Part shown: piece by piece, positions 26,107-35,763 of the stretch
Position numbering within the stretch: position 1 is the stretch's first letter
How the letters are laid out: each line of letters starts with the position of its first letter
Source: Poriferisphaera corsica
GTDB taxonomy: Bacteria; Planctomycetota; Phycisphaerae; Phycisphaerales; Phycisphaeraceae
Assembly (NCBI RefSeq): GCF_007747445.1
Contig: NZ_CP036425.1
Span: forward strand, 2,774,175 to 2,838,174
Direction of reading: 5' to 3'
DNA length: 64,000 nt
Made by a program: the position numbers and the translations under genes
The notes under the pieces: generated by a model
The model's database searches: none
Seen by the model: only the letters and a program-made list of their open reading frames with translations
What the model was told of the DNA's origin: nothing

Positions 26107-27402
26107 TCACTCACCTTCAACCAGCGGGCTGAATCGCGATCCCGCCAGCGGCAACTTCTCATTCGAAGTGTCCTTCGGCAAGTACATCCCCAATAGTGCC
26201 GACACCACCACAACCACAACATTCATCAACCCAAACCACCACCAGTTCCTGAAACCAAAGTAGATCATAAAACCAGTCGCCAACATCGTTGCGATCGTGA
26301 TCGGGATCAAAGCCCGCCAAGCCATCCGCATCAACTGATCAAAACGCAAGCGAGGCAGCGTCCACCTCACCCACATCATCAAGAACAGCAACGCCGTCAC
26401 CTTGCCCGCAAACACACCAAATTTCAGGAACGCAACCAGCACGCCCAGCAGCAAGCTATCGCCCACATACTCAGGGAAAATCGATGTGAACGGCAAGATA
26501 TCCCAGCCACCCAAGAACAACAGCGTGAAAAACGCACACGCCGTAATCATATTCATATACTCACCCAAGAAGAACAGCGCCCACTTCATCGAGCCATACT
26601 CCGTATGGAACCCACCCACCAATTCCTGCTCGGCCTCCGCAAGGTCAAACGGAGCACGGTTACACTCCGCCAACGTACAAGTAAAGAACAGCACCGCCAA
26701 TAACGGCTGGGCAAAGATTCCCCAAGTCATCCCTGTAAATCCGCCGATTTGACTCGATACCATCGCCGTCGTTTCCGTCGACGCGTAAAGCATAATCATC
26801 ACCAACACACACAGCCCCTGCGGGATCTCATAACTCAACATCTGAGCCGCCGCACGCACCCCGCCTAAAAACGAATACTTACTGTTTGATGCATACGCAC
26901 CCACCACAACCCCATACACCGCCAGCGAACTGATCGCCAGAATATAAACCACACCAATATTTACCGGTGCAGCCGTCGCGTAAACCATCTGTTTCGCAAT
27001 CGTCTCTCCACCGATCAACGGCAACCATTCCGGAATCACAAACTCTGGGATCGCCAACAACCCGCCCCAAGGAATCACCGCCCAGCTCAAAGTCGCCGTC
27101 AGCATCACCATCGCCGGCGCCAACCAGAACAACCACTTATCCACACGGTTCGGCGTGAAGTCCTCTTTCAACAACAACTTAATACCATCCGCCAACGCCT
27201 GCCCCAGACCCATCATGTGAATCTTCTCAGGTAAAAACCCAAACCCCAGGTTCGTACGGTTCGGCCCGATACGGTCTTGTACCCACGAAGCCACCTTTCT
27301 CTCCAAAAAGATCAGGTATGCACACGCACCTAGCGCCGCATTAAACACCACCGTGATCACTACAAAACTAACAATAAACTGAGGCAGCCAGTCAATATTC
27401 AT
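26107..27402 (-). CDS. nuoH: NADH-quinone oxidoreductase subunit H
   Basis: The 431-residue membrane subunit sits at the junction of the complex I arms and lines the quinone chamber. It has about eight to nine helices and the family signatures LERKVASWVQDRIGPNR near the N-terminus and ECNRAPFDLAEAEQELVGG in the middle loop. It is slightly longer than many NuoH proteins because of extra loops. It is an isolated gene, more than 20 kb from nuoDEF and about 13 kb from nuoB; nuoI and nuoJ are not next to it. Confidence 0.95.
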   Translation of the reverse strand: MNIDWLPQFIVSFVVITVVFNAALGACAYLIFLERKVASWVQDRIGPNRTNLGFGFLPEKIHMMGLGQALADGIKLLLKEDFTPNRVDKWLFWLAPAMVMLTATLSWAVIPWGGLLAIPEFVIPEWLPLIGGETIAKQMVYATAAPVNIGVVYILAISSLAVYGVVVGAYASNSKYSFLGGVRAAAQMLSYEIPQGLCVLVMIMLYASTETTAMVSSQIGGFTGMTWGIFAQPLLAVLFFTCTLAECNRAPFDLAEAEQELVGGFHTEYGSMKWALFFLGEYMNMITACAFFTLLFLGGWDILPFTSIFPEYVGDSLLLGVLVAFLKFGVFAGKVTALLFLMMWVRWTLPRLRFDQLMRMAWRALIPITIATMLATGFMIYFGFRNWWWFGLMNVVVVVVSALLGMYLPKDTSNEKLPLAGSRFSPLVEGE

Positions 27403-27697
27403 ATCGTGTCTCTTCGTTCCTTATCGAACCGTCAAAACAACCCCCCCACGCTTGATTACTTCCAACACCCGTCCCACTAAGCTCCCCCAACTATATCCCC
27501 AATCAATACTTATCACCCCCTATCATCCCCATTCCCCTCACAAACAACATTTTCCACCCGCCACCAGCGAATTATGGCATAAACCTCTACAATACGCCAA
27601 ATCACTCAGCCGATTACACAATAGTCGACGCCCAACGCCTCATCCCGCCTCCCCCTCACCACCAACTAGTACGAGCCACTAGCACTAGCACTTGCTT

Positions 27698-29380
27698 ATG
27701 CCCAAACCCACCAATTCCACAACCAAACCATCCCCCCACCCCCACTCCGACGAGTCCATCAAGGAAACCGTCGAGTCCATCGTCATCGCCTTCATCCTCG
27801 CCTTCATCTTCCGCGCCTACGTCGTCGAAGCCTTCATCATCCCCACCGGCTCCATGGCCCCCACACTCCTCGGCCAGCACATCCAAATCAACTGCTCGCA
27901 GTGCGGCTACTCCTTCCCCGTCGACAATACACCCGGTGCCTACACCTCACCTCCACCCGCCATACTCTGCCCCATGTGCCGCTTCCCCAACGCCTACAAC
28001 GGCCTCCCCATACGCAACGGCGACCGCATCCTCGTTCAAAAATACACCTATCTCTTCAATGAGCCCTCCCGCTGGGACGTCGTCGTCTTCAAAACCCCCA
28101 TCGCATTCAACAACGACCGCACCCCCGGCCCCACCAACAACTTCATCAAACGACTCGTCGGACTCCCCAACGAATCCATCCGCATCCTCGACGGCAACAT
28201 CTACACACAACCACTCGACCCACAAACCAATCAACCCCTCTCTCCCGATTTCAAAATCGCACGCAAATCCACCAACCCCGAAGCACAGCAAGCCGTACTC
28301 CGACCCATCTACCACGCACAGTACATCCCCCTCGATCAAGGCCGCATCTCCTCAACCCCCGGCAACATCGGCCAATCTCGCAACATCCTAATCGGCATGT
28401 CCTACCACCAGTTCCCTTGGCAAACCCCTTGGACACCCACCAACTCCACCGACGCCTTTAATTGGCAAATCGATAACCAACGCTCCTACACCTACTCACC
28501 CAAAACCTCATCTCCATCCCCCTCCACCATCACCTTCGACTTCGCACGAGGCCACGAACACAACCGCCTCGCCATGTACCCCTATAACGAACTCAAAGAC
28601 CGTTCCGACCTCGAACCCATCGAGGACATCAACCTCGCCCTCACCATCAACCCCAAAACTCCCAACACAGCCATCTCACTCTCCACCACCGCACGCTGGG
28701 ACGACCCCGACCCAGCCGCCCTTCCTTACATCCTCACCGCCACCATCACCGCCGAAGGCAACGCCCTCCTCACCGCAACCAATCAGTCCACCAACAAAAC
28801 CACAACCCTCGACGTCATCCCCTTCCCAACTCTACCACCCGACACCAACACCGAACTCCAGCTCCGCTACATCGACCAGGAACTCTCCTTCTGGGTCAAC
28901 GACTCACAAATCCTCTCGCACGCATACGACCTCCCACTCGACTTCCTCGCAAACCGGCGCGCACCCGACCCAACCCCCACCATCTCCATCACCCTCGATA
29001 AGCCTGCCACCCTGCACAACGTCAACCTTGATCGCGACCTGTACTACGCCCCGCGCCCAACCAACGGACTCCTCGGCCACGGCGCCATGATCCGCACACA
29101 AGATTTCCCCGACCAAGTCCCAACAGGCCCCGTCACCCGCGCACAACCTTTCAACATCGGCCCCGACGAATTCTTCTGCCTCGGCGACAATTCCCCCTCT
29201 TCCTCCGACTCCCGCGCCTGGCAGGACGTCGACGCATGGATCAGCAAAAACTACTTCAATAGCACCGACAAAATCGGCGTCGTCCCCGGCGAACTCATGC
29301 TCGGCCGCGCTTTCTTCGTCTACTTCCCCGCTCCCTACGGCTACATCCCCAACTTCGGCGACATGCGCTTCATCCACTAA
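27698..29380 (+). CDS. lepB: Type I signal peptidase with zinc ribbon and large insertion (first of two)
   Basis: 560 residues from the ATG at 27698. One N-terminal helix (about 25-46) is followed by the S26 box I with the catalytic Ser S52 (PTGSMAPTL). A zinc ribbon is inserted right after it: C66/C69 and C91/C94 (CSQCGYSF, CPMCRFPN). The general-base Lys is K151 (NNFIKRLVGLPNE), and GDNSPSSSDSR near the C-terminus is box E. Between them lie about 300 residues that include a beta-rich domain resembling a LamG-like sandwich. It removes signal peptides at the outer face of the membrane. A paralogue lies 2.9 kb downstream. Confidence 0.88.
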   Translation: MPKPTNSTTKPSPHPHSDESIKETVESIVIAFILAFIFRAYVVEAFIIPTGSMAPTLLGQHIQINCSQCGYSFPVDNTPGAYTSPPPAILCPMCRFPNAYNGLPIRNGDRILVQKYTYLFNEPSRWDVVVFKTPIAFNNDRTPGPTNNFIKRLVGLPNESIRILDGNIYTQPLDPQTNQPLSPDFKIARKSTNPEAQQAVLRPIYHAQYIPLDQGRISSTPGNIGQSRNILIGMSYHQFPWQTPWTPTNSTDAFNWQIDNQRSYTYSPKTSSPSPSTITFDFARGHEHNRLAMYPYNELKDRSDLEPIEDINLALTINPKTPNTAISLSTTARWDDPDPAALPYILTATITAEGNALLTATNQSTNKTTTLDVIPFPTLPPDTNTELQLRYIDQELSFWVNDSQILSHAYDLPLDFLANRRAPDPTPTISITLDKPATLHNVNLDRDLYYAPRPTNGLLGHGAMIRTQDFPDQVPTGPVTRAQPFNIGPDEFFCLGDNSPSSSDSRAWQDVDAWISKNYFNSTDKIGVVPGELMLGRAFFVYFPAPYGYIPNFGDMRFIH

Positions 29381-29551
29381 CTCAACCCCTCAATTCAATC
29401 CTACCCATCTCCACAAAACTATCACTCGATTAGTCACCTAAAACATATCTTCAACAATCACTTTTCAATTCCACACATCTGTACTATATTTGAACTACGC
29501 TCGTGTTGATGCTGACTAACACGTTCACATGTTTCAACCGGAGGCAATGGA

Positions 29552-31294
29552 ATGCACCGACTATCTCGTACCAGCGTGATGCCAATCATCGCAGCGCTAT
29601 CGATCCTTTCACCAATCTCTGCCACAACCACATTCACCGATCTCGACGGCGACAACCTGCTCGATATCAACGAACTCGATAACTTCAACGCCCTCAAAGC
29701 ACTCCAAGAAATCAAAATCAAAAACACAGCCCTTCAAGACACCACCGGCATTAACCAACTACAAAACGCAACCAGTATCGAGATCCACGACTCGCAAATC
29801 GCCTCACTCGACAATGACGATTTCTACGATCTGAACAAACTCCAAGTTTTCAGACTCTCCAACAGCAACATCACCTCACTCAAATCCGGTTCATCCCTCT
29901 TCTCACTCTCCAATCTCTACTCCCTCGTCATCGACAGCAGCAACATCACAACCATCGAAGCCAACACCTTCGACGGCCTCGCCACCCTCAGCTACCTCAA
30001 CCTCTACGGCAACAAAATCAATCGCACCTACGCACACTCTTTCCAAGGGCTATCCAACCTCTCTTATCTCAGCCTTGTCGACAACCAACTCTCCGAAAAC
30101 ACATTCGCCGTCGATACCCTATACCCACTAGCCTCACTCTTCTTTCTTGAGCTCGGCAACAACAACTTCACCACCATCAACGCCGACTACTTCCAAGGCC
30201 TCACCAACCTCACATCCATCGATTTCTCTGTCAACAAACTCTCGATATTCGATCTCAACAGCTTCATCTTCACACCCAACCTCAAATACCTCGACCTCGC
30301 TTACAACGATATCTCATCCATCAAACATCTAAGCGCCACAAGCAGCATCAACACTTTCGACAATCTCAAATTCCTCAGCCTTGTCGCCAATAAACTGACC
30401 TCAATCGACGCATCCTTCTTCCAAAACATGAAGAACATCGAAGATGTCCATCTTGCATTCAATTACGATCTCACCACGATCGCAGAAGACACATTCAAAG
30501 ATCTGAAAAAAATCAAAACCATCACCCTCACCAACTGCAACAAACTCAACCTCATCGATGGCACATTCAATAATCTCACCACACTCGAAGAACTCGATCT
30601 CAGTGATACCAACACCACACACATCACCACAAACACCTTCAAAAATCTGCCAAACCTCGAAACACTCCGCCTTGGCTCAAACAATATCCAATCCATCGAA
30701 TCAGGTGCCTTCAAAGACCTCACCGCCATCAAATACCTATCATTCATGGATGCAAACCTCGACATCCTCGATCTCACCGACGCATCACTCCGCAACCTCG
30801 AAGAGTTCCGCGAACCTGATCAAATCCACACCGCCATCCTCACCCGCCTCGATATCGACCAGGATTCCTTCGATGTCCTCATGCTCGGCGCCGGCTCATA
30901 CGCCGACCTCAACCACCCCACAAACACCGGCCTCGCAGACGCCGCAAACCTCACCACACTCATACTCAATCAAATCAACTTCGCCGACATCACCGACCTC
31001 TCATCCCTTACCTCAAACGCGTTACAAGACAACCTCACCACCCTCTCAATGCAATACATCACCAACCTCGATGAATCGCTTCTCTTAAGCCTCATCGACG
31101 CCAACAACCTCGCAGCTCTGAACACGCTCAACCTCACCGGCTCATGGAGCGCACTCTCCACTGACACACAAAACCAACTCATGAGTTGGGACGCAGTTGC
31201 AACCAACACCCTCATCATCCCCGAGCCCGCCGCCGCTTCACTCTTCCTACTCCTATCCCTCACCGCCCTCTCCTATCGATCTCGCTCCAACTAG
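29552..31294 (+). CDS. Secreted leucine-rich-repeat protein with PEP-CTERM anchor
   Basis: 580 residues. The signal peptide covers about residues 1-26. DLDGDNLLDINELDNF follows, a dockerin/EF-hand-like Asp pattern that could bind calcium. Then come roughly 15 leucine-rich repeats of about 24 residues (type LxxLxxLxLxxNxIxxIxxxxFxxL). The C-terminus is a PEP-CTERM signal: PEPAAASLFLLLSL followed by a basic tail, recognised by exosortase. The product is expected outside the cell or in the outer envelope. The TAG stop is supplied by the first bases of inverted-repeat copy D. It is flanked by the two signal peptidase genes. Confidence 0.88.
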   Translation: MHRLSRTSVMPIIAALSILSPISATTTFTDLDGDNLLDINELDNFNALKALQEIKIKNTALQDTTGINQLQNATSIEIHDSQIASLDNDDFYDLNKLQVFRLSNSNITSLKSGSSLFSLSNLYSLVIDSSNITTIEANTFDGLATLSYLNLYGNKINRTYAHSFQGLSNLSYLSLVDNQLSENTFAVDTLYPLASLFFLELGNNNFTTINADYFQGLTNLTSIDFSVNKLSIFDLNSFIFTPNLKYLDLAYNDISSIKHLSATSSINTFDNLKFLSLVANKLTSIDASFFQNMKNIEDVHLAFNYDLTTIAEDTFKDLKKIKTITLTNCNKLNLIDGTFNNLTTLEELDLSDTNTTHITTNTFKNLPNLETLRLGSNNIQSIESGAFKDLTAIKYLSFMDANLDILDLTDASLRNLEEFREPDQIHTAILTRLDIDQDSFDVLMLGAGSYADLNHPTNTGLADAANLTTLILNQINFADITDLSSLTSNALQDNLTTLSMQYITNLDESLLLSLIDANNLAALNTLNLTGSWSALSTDTQNQLMSWDAVATNTLIIPEPAAASLFLLLSLTALSYRSRSN

Positions 31295-31418
31295 AGCAAC
31301 TTGCGTGATTATTCACTGATCTAGCTAAAGCAAGTCAGTAGCAAAATAGCGAACGAGGCCTCATCAAATCGTAAACGACCTTCTGGTCAATAAGTGAGTA
31401 TTTAGGCAAAACGCTCTA
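31292..31418 (-). repeat. Inverted-repeat element, copy D (127 bp)
   Basis: Begins TAGAGCAACTTGCGT and ends GGCAAAACGCTCTA. Read on the minus strand it holds TATTGACCAGAAGGTCGT, the family core. Its first three bases are the stop codon of the LRR gene. Confidence 0.8.
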
Positions 31419-31451
31419 AAAACGATTACGAGCATCAACAACAACACACCC

Positions 31452-31481
31452 AACTGCGAGCAAACCTGCCCGCAGTTTTTT
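31452..31481 (+). terminator. Intrinsic terminator after the LRR gene
   Basis: Stem AACTGCG/CGCAGTT followed by TTTTTT. It lies past copy D, so the LRR transcript would include the element. Confidence 0.75.
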
Positions 31482-31560
31482 ACGCGCGCCCCAAACCGCC
31501 CCCCCACACACATACCATCGCTCAATTTCAAACCCACATCGATTCTTCACAATTCAAAAT

Positions 31561-31587
31561 AGCCGCCGCGACACCTCGCGGCGCGCC
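31561..31587. repeat. GC-rich palindromic repeat, copy 1
   Basis: A 27-base sequence with the perfect stem GCCGCGA/TCGCGGC and a CACC loop. It recurs with one mismatch, in opposite orientation, at 41491-41517. Both sit in non-coding DNA, as REP-type repeats do. Confidence 0.6.
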
Positions 31588-32259
31588 TCACCCTCTCCAT
31601 CATTTCCCCTTCCCTACTCCCCAACGACGCTCGACCTAACCATCGATTAGGCTTTTTTCATCACAACCTATCAAGCCTGCTACCGCCGGTGGCAGGGTGT
31701 CTGAAACGGCAACGCTCGACCACCACCAATCGCGAAACAGGAAATTCGCCTCCCTCAACGCACGTACGTACTTCGTCCACCCAACCATGCAATCTCACCC
31801 AAATCAGCCCGGATCGCACAAAATTTCGTTCCAACCTTTCTTGCGCGCGCATCTCGCTCTCAGAAATTGGCTATTTCTTGCAAAAAACGAACCAAAACGC
31901 ACGATTTTCAATCAAAATCATCCATTTTCAGATCATTTCCGCCCATTTCCGAAATTCGCAAAATCCAATGACTCACAATCCACATCCTCTGCCCCGTCAA
32001 ACACTTACAGCAATTTATGTCGATAAATCGGAATTTCTGTGCGCACATGCCCTCTCGATGGAACGCAATCACCCCAAAACTAAAACTGTCCGGCGCGCAC
32101 AAATTCTGTGCGCCGTCGTACTTTTTATATTGTTCATTATCAAAACATGAATTACCTATTTTACGCCCAAGTCGGCCACATCATCGGTTACAATCCCCCC
32201 CAGAAGTTGGATTGCTCCCAACAAAGACTTTTCCGGCCTGTACCTCCTGAGGATACCGC

Positions 32260-33897
32260 ATGAGCCTCGCGATTCTTTCTCGTAAAAACAAAGAAAAAAA
32301 CAAGCCGCAGCCCAAAGAAACAAAGCAGCAAACCGCTTTGTCACTTGTCTTTATGTTCGCCTGCGTCCTCATCTTCCACGCCATCGTCTTCCAGCCGTTC
32401 CAGATCCCGTCTGGCTCCATGGCCCCCACACTCCTCGGCAACCACCTCCGTACCACCTGTGAGCAATGTGGTTACACCTTCAAACTCGACTCACATATCA
32501 ACCCAAAACAAATCCGCTCAGAGCCACGGATCATCTGCCCCATGTGCAGTTGGCCCAACCAAGTCAAAAATGCGCAAGTCTCTGCTGGCGATCGTATTAT
32601 CGTTCAAAAATTCGCCTATGAATTCACAGATCCCAAACGCTGGGACGTCGTTGTTTTCAAAACCCCACAGTACCTCACTAACCTCGGCGGCATCGAATCA
32701 CGCGGGCCAATCAACGACTTCATCAAACGCTGCATCGGCTTGCCGAATGAAAACCTCCGCATCCTTGACGGCAATGTATACGTCCAAAAGCTAACTAAAT
32801 CAGCCGACAATACTTACACACCGGACGGCGATTACAAGATCGCCCGTAAAAATGAAAACCTAACAGCACAACGAGCCATGTTCGTCCCGATCTATTACTC
32901 GAAATACATCCCGATCGACTCGGGCAAAGTCAAAGAACGCGTGGTCAATATGGGCGGGACCCGCCAAGCATTTTATTGGTCACCGCCATGGGTACCGACC
33001 GAGGCTGATAAAGAGCAATGGGATGTAAACAAAGTTCGAAGTTACACTTACAAAGGCTCAAAACCATCGACGATCACCTTTGATTTCAAGAAATCAGGTG
33101 CGTTCAACATTTTCTCGATATACCCGTACAACCAGTTCCGTCGGCCGTTCTCCAGCCAACACCCCATCGAAGATATCCGTCTCGCCGTCACCGTTGAGCC
33201 AACCAACGGCCCAACCGAGGTGACACTCAGCACGACCGGCCGCTGGGCCGATGGGTTGAGCCAATTGTCTGCCAATATCAGCGATAAAGGGCAGATATCA
33301 CTGGTTAAGGCGAACGGTGAGACGCAGCAAATTGAAACCATTGCGTCAGCCATCACGACACCGATCAAGTCTAACACTCGATTAGAGCTATGGTTTGTCG
33401 ATCAGCAGCTCACACTCTGGCGAGATGGTGAGATCATCATCAAAGCTGAGTACGATTTACCGCTGGAAACACTTAAAAACAGGGCTGCAGCACCGTTAAC
33501 ACCCCAGGTATCGATCACGGTCAATGACGCGGTGAAGCTGCATGATGTACAGCTTGATCGTGATATTTATTACACGGACAGGCCATTGAATCGCGTGGCT
33601 AGGGGCGGGTTACATCGCGAGCGTGGTCAGGGGAACCGCGTGATAGAAGATTCTAACTTGCAGATAGGTGATGCGGAATTCTTCATGGTGGGTGACAACA
33701 CACCATGGTCAAATGATTCGCGGTTTTGGGATGACACCGAACCTTGGGTGAGCGCGAATTACATGTCCGGTGACAGGCAACGTGACCGCGGGATCGTGCC
33801 GCGTGAGCTGCTTGTGGGTAAGGCGATGGTGGTGTTTTATCCCGGCACATCCAGCATCATCAAGCCTCAGTTTGGTGACATGCGATTGATCAACTAA
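32260..33897 (+). CDS. lepB: Type I signal peptidase with zinc ribbon and large insertion (second of two)
   Basis: 545 residues; GAGG lies 7 bases before the ATG. The architecture matches the first copy: one helix (about 26-48), S53 in SGSMAPTL, zinc ribbon C67/C70 and C93/C96, Lys K156 (NDFIKRCIG), a beta-rich insertion (STITFDFKKSGAFNIFSIYP), and box E GDNTPWSNDSR. Two full-length paralogues retain all catalytic residues, so both are probably active, perhaps on different client sets. Strand composition changes from C-rich to G-rich inside this gene, near 33.24 kb. Confidence 0.88.
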   Translation: MSLAILSRKNKEKNKPQPKETKQQTALSLVFMFACVLIFHAIVFQPFQIPSGSMAPTLLGNHLRTTCEQCGYTFKLDSHINPKQIRSEPRIICPMCSWPNQVKNAQVSAGDRIIVQKFAYEFTDPKRWDVVVFKTPQYLTNLGGIESRGPINDFIKRCIGLPNENLRILDGNVYVQKLTKSADNTYTPDGDYKIARKNENLTAQRAMFVPIYYSKYIPIDSGKVKERVVNMGGTRQAFYWSPPWVPTEADKEQWDVNKVRSYTYKGSKPSTITFDFKKSGAFNIFSIYPYNQFRRPFSSQHPIEDIRLAVTVEPTNGPTEVTLSTTGRWADGLSQLSANISDKGQISLVKANGETQQIETIASAITTPIKSNTRLELWFVDQQLTLWRDGEIIIKAEYDLPLETLKNRAAAPLTPQVSITVNDAVKLHDVQLDRDIYYTDRPLNRVARGGLHRERGQGNRVIEDSNLQIGDAEFFMVGDNTPWSNDSRFWDDTEPWVSANYMSGDRQRDRGIVPRELLVGKAMVVFYPGTSSIIKPQFGDMRLIN

Positions 33898-34364
33898 ACC
33901 CTGTTCATACACAGGTTTCCAACAAGTGAAGTCTGATTTTAAATCGCTAATATTTGCGTGTTAGCCAAGACGCAAAACATAGTATTCCACGTCATTTTCC
34001 ACACGGAGCGTTGAAATTTGGGCGCGAAACCCTAATTCGTACGCACCAACAGCGCGTGGGTGTGAGGCTTGAAGGCAGATGTGCGGAATTATGATGCAAG
34101 GTGGGTTTGTGACAGTGGTTACGTGCTGGAAAGCTGGGTAAGCGTCGTTACTGAGCTGATTCGGGGTGGTATTACGGGTTATCGAGAACGAATTGAGATT
34201 AGCTCGGAATGCAACTAATCAACAGGTTTTCAACATAAACACGCATAAACCCTTTTATAACAGCACTTATGGCTAATTAACGCGGAAATGACTGTGCAAT
34301 AGGGTGTATCCACAAGTGAGAAGCGATAAGGGTTTGTAATTGCCGATGGGTAGCGGTTGGGGCT
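33898..34364. other. Non-coding stretch with DnaA-box-like motifs at a GC-skew switch (candidate replication origin)
   Basis: The 467 bases carry no acceptable gene. Three nonamers are one mismatch from TTATNCACA, all in the same orientation: TCATACACA (33905), TTTTCCACA (33995) and GTATCCACA (34306). Two further looser motifs read CAGGTTTCCAACA (33912) and CAGGTTTTCAACA (34224). An AT-rich patch (about 34233-34280) lies between. The + strand changes from C-rich to G-rich about 700 bases upstream, the direction expected at an origin. There is no dnaA, dnaN or gyrB nearby, and other skew switches exist in the window. Confidence 0.3.
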
Positions 34365-35003
34365 ATGATGCGAGTTATGTCAGAAGAAAATGCAATGCGT
34401 CACGTGATTGCTGCGCTCGTCACAAACGAGCCCGGCGTCTTGTCCCAAGTCGCGGGTATGTTCGCAGCTCGTGGTTTTAACATTGATTCACTGGTCGTAG
34501 GTCGAACAGACACGCCTGAGATTAGCCGCATGACGATTGTGGTGACGGGTGATTATTCGATCCTCGAGCAGGTACGTAAACAGTTGGGGAAACTGGTACC
34601 TGTAGTGAAGATTGTTGAGTACCACGATGTGCCGTTCGTTGAACGGGACTTACTGCTGGTACAGGTCTCGACGAAGACGGATGTTGGGCCTGCGGATAAA
34701 CGTGAAGAAATCATTACGCTGGCGAATCTGTTCCGCGCGAAGGTCGTGGATGTATCGCCTGACCAGTTGATGATTGAGATGTCTGGGCCTGAGGCGAAGA
34801 TTGAAGCGTTTATCGAACTGCTCTCGCCATACGGGCTTATTGAGCTGGCGAGGACGGGTTTGATTGCGATGCGTCGTGGGAATTTGTCACAGTTGAATCG
34901 GCCTGCGATCGCTCAGGCGATGAGCGGGTTGGGAAGCCGAAATCCTGATGCGTCGAATACGGCGAAACCTGACATTGATCCGAGTGATCTGCCTCCGGGC
35001 TAA
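34365..35003 (+). CDS. ilvH: Acetolactate synthase, small (regulatory) subunit
   Basis: Up to 212 residues (ATGs at 34368 and 34377 are alternatives). An N-terminal ACT domain (RHVIAALVTNEPGVLSQVAGMF) binds valine for feedback control, and the C-terminal domain contains REEIITLANLFRAKVVDVSPDQLMIEMSG. It activates the catalytic subunit in valine, leucine and isoleucine synthesis. The large subunit is not adjacent, which is unusual, and the gene ends at a strong terminator. The upstream 467 bases show no credible branched-chain leader peptide. Confidence 0.95.
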   Translation: MMRVMSEENAMRHVIAALVTNEPGVLSQVAGMFAARGFNIDSLVVGRTDTPEISRMTIVVTGDYSILEQVRKQLGKLVPVVKIVEYHDVPFVERDLLLVQVSTKTDVGPADKREEIITLANLFRAKVVDVSPDQLMIEMSGPEAKIEAFIELLSPYGLIELARTGLIAMRRGNLSQLNRPAIAQAMSGLGSRNPDASNTAKPDIDPSDLPPG

Positions 35004-35030
35004 TTTTGGGTTGATATAGATTAAAAGCAT

Positions 35031-35064
35031 AAAAGGCTGCAAACGTGGGTTTGCAGCCTTTTTT
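35031..35064 (+). terminator. Intrinsic terminator after ilvH
   Basis: Perfect 10-bp stem GGCTGCAAAC/GTTTGCAGCC, loop GTGG, preceded by AAAA and followed by TTTTTT. Confidence 0.92.
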
Positions 35065-35252
35065 ATGGCTGGGCTGATGATGGTGAGGTGGTAGGGCTAT
35101 GTTTTTGATGAACTACTGGGGGCGTAGAGCGTATATAATGAGGTCGATGAATTAGGGGGTTTCGACATTGCGGGGAGATTGACTAGAATGATCGGTTCGT
35201 ATGAAACAGGGGCTTGAAAGCTCCGAAGATTGAAATTCGCCTGAGGTGAAGT

Positions 35253-35657
35253 ATGCTGCGAAAAGTATTGCGATCAAAGATACACAGAGCAACGATCACA
35301 CAATGCGATCTGCATTATGTGGGATCGATCACGATCGATGCAGATTTGCTGCACGAAGTGGATATTCGGCCAAACGAAACGGTTTGGATTTACGATATTG
35401 ATAATGGGGCGAGGCTTGAAACGTATGTGATTCGCGGCAAAGCAGGCAGTGGGATCATCGGGATCAATGGTGCGGCTGCACGGTTGGTTGAGAAAGGTCA
35501 TCAGGTGATCATTGCGAGTTATGGTTTGATCAATGATGTGGCTGCGGATTTGGATAATCATGTCGCGAAGGTGGTTATCTGTGATGCTGAGAACAAGGTT
35601 GAGCAGCGACTGACTTATGATTCACTGATTGATGTTGCGGAAGATGCGGCGGTTTGA
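35253..35657 (+). CDS. panD: Aspartate 1-decarboxylase
   Basis: 134 residues. PanD makes beta-alanine for pantothenate. The self-cleavage site is G24-S25 (HYVGSITID), which gives the pyruvoyl group. INGAAARL and the C-terminal VVICDAENKV region fit the family. GAGG is 6 bases before the ATG. A good -10 (TATAAT at 35134-35139) lies upstream without a clear -35. No other pan gene is adjacent. Confidence 0.95.
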   Translation: MLRKVLRSKIHRATITQCDLHYVGSITIDADLLHEVDIRPNETVWIYDIDNGARLETYVIRGKAGSGIIGINGAAARLVEKGHQVIIASYGLINDVAADLDNHVAKVVICDAENKVEQRLTYDSLIDVAEDAAV

Positions 35658-35763
35658 TATTTACTGAGGCTGAGTGCGTGACTGAATATTACGATGGTTA
35701 TATTGCGGCTTTTCGGGTGCCGTCCGAAATAGTCGTGATATTTGCATGCGCATAGGATTGATT

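Larger units (their letters stand above)
31295..32259. other. Long non-coding stretch LRR - second signal peptidase
   Basis: The 965 bases hold the rest of copy D, a terminator (31452-31481) and a GC-rich palindrome (31561-31587) also found at 41491. Open frames at 31689-32150 are Pro/Thr/Ser/His-rich without a ribosome site and I do not accept them. A hairpin near 32092-32117 (CGGCGC... TGCGCCG) is followed by TTTTT and may be a second terminator. I see no RNA gene I can name. Confidence 0.5.

Noticed and set aside
27452-27682. 76-codon frame upstream of the first lepB
   Set aside because: C-rich intergenic DNA with Pro/His/Ser translation and no start signal.
31689-32150. Open frames in the LRR - lepB gap
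   Set aside because: No ribosome site, biased composition and no domain; two overlapping frames are equally open.
34090-34140. 16-codon peptide (MMQGGFVTVVTCWKAG) upstream of ilvH as a branched-chain leader
   Set aside because: Only a few Val codons, no Leu or Ile run, and no terminator follows before ilvH.
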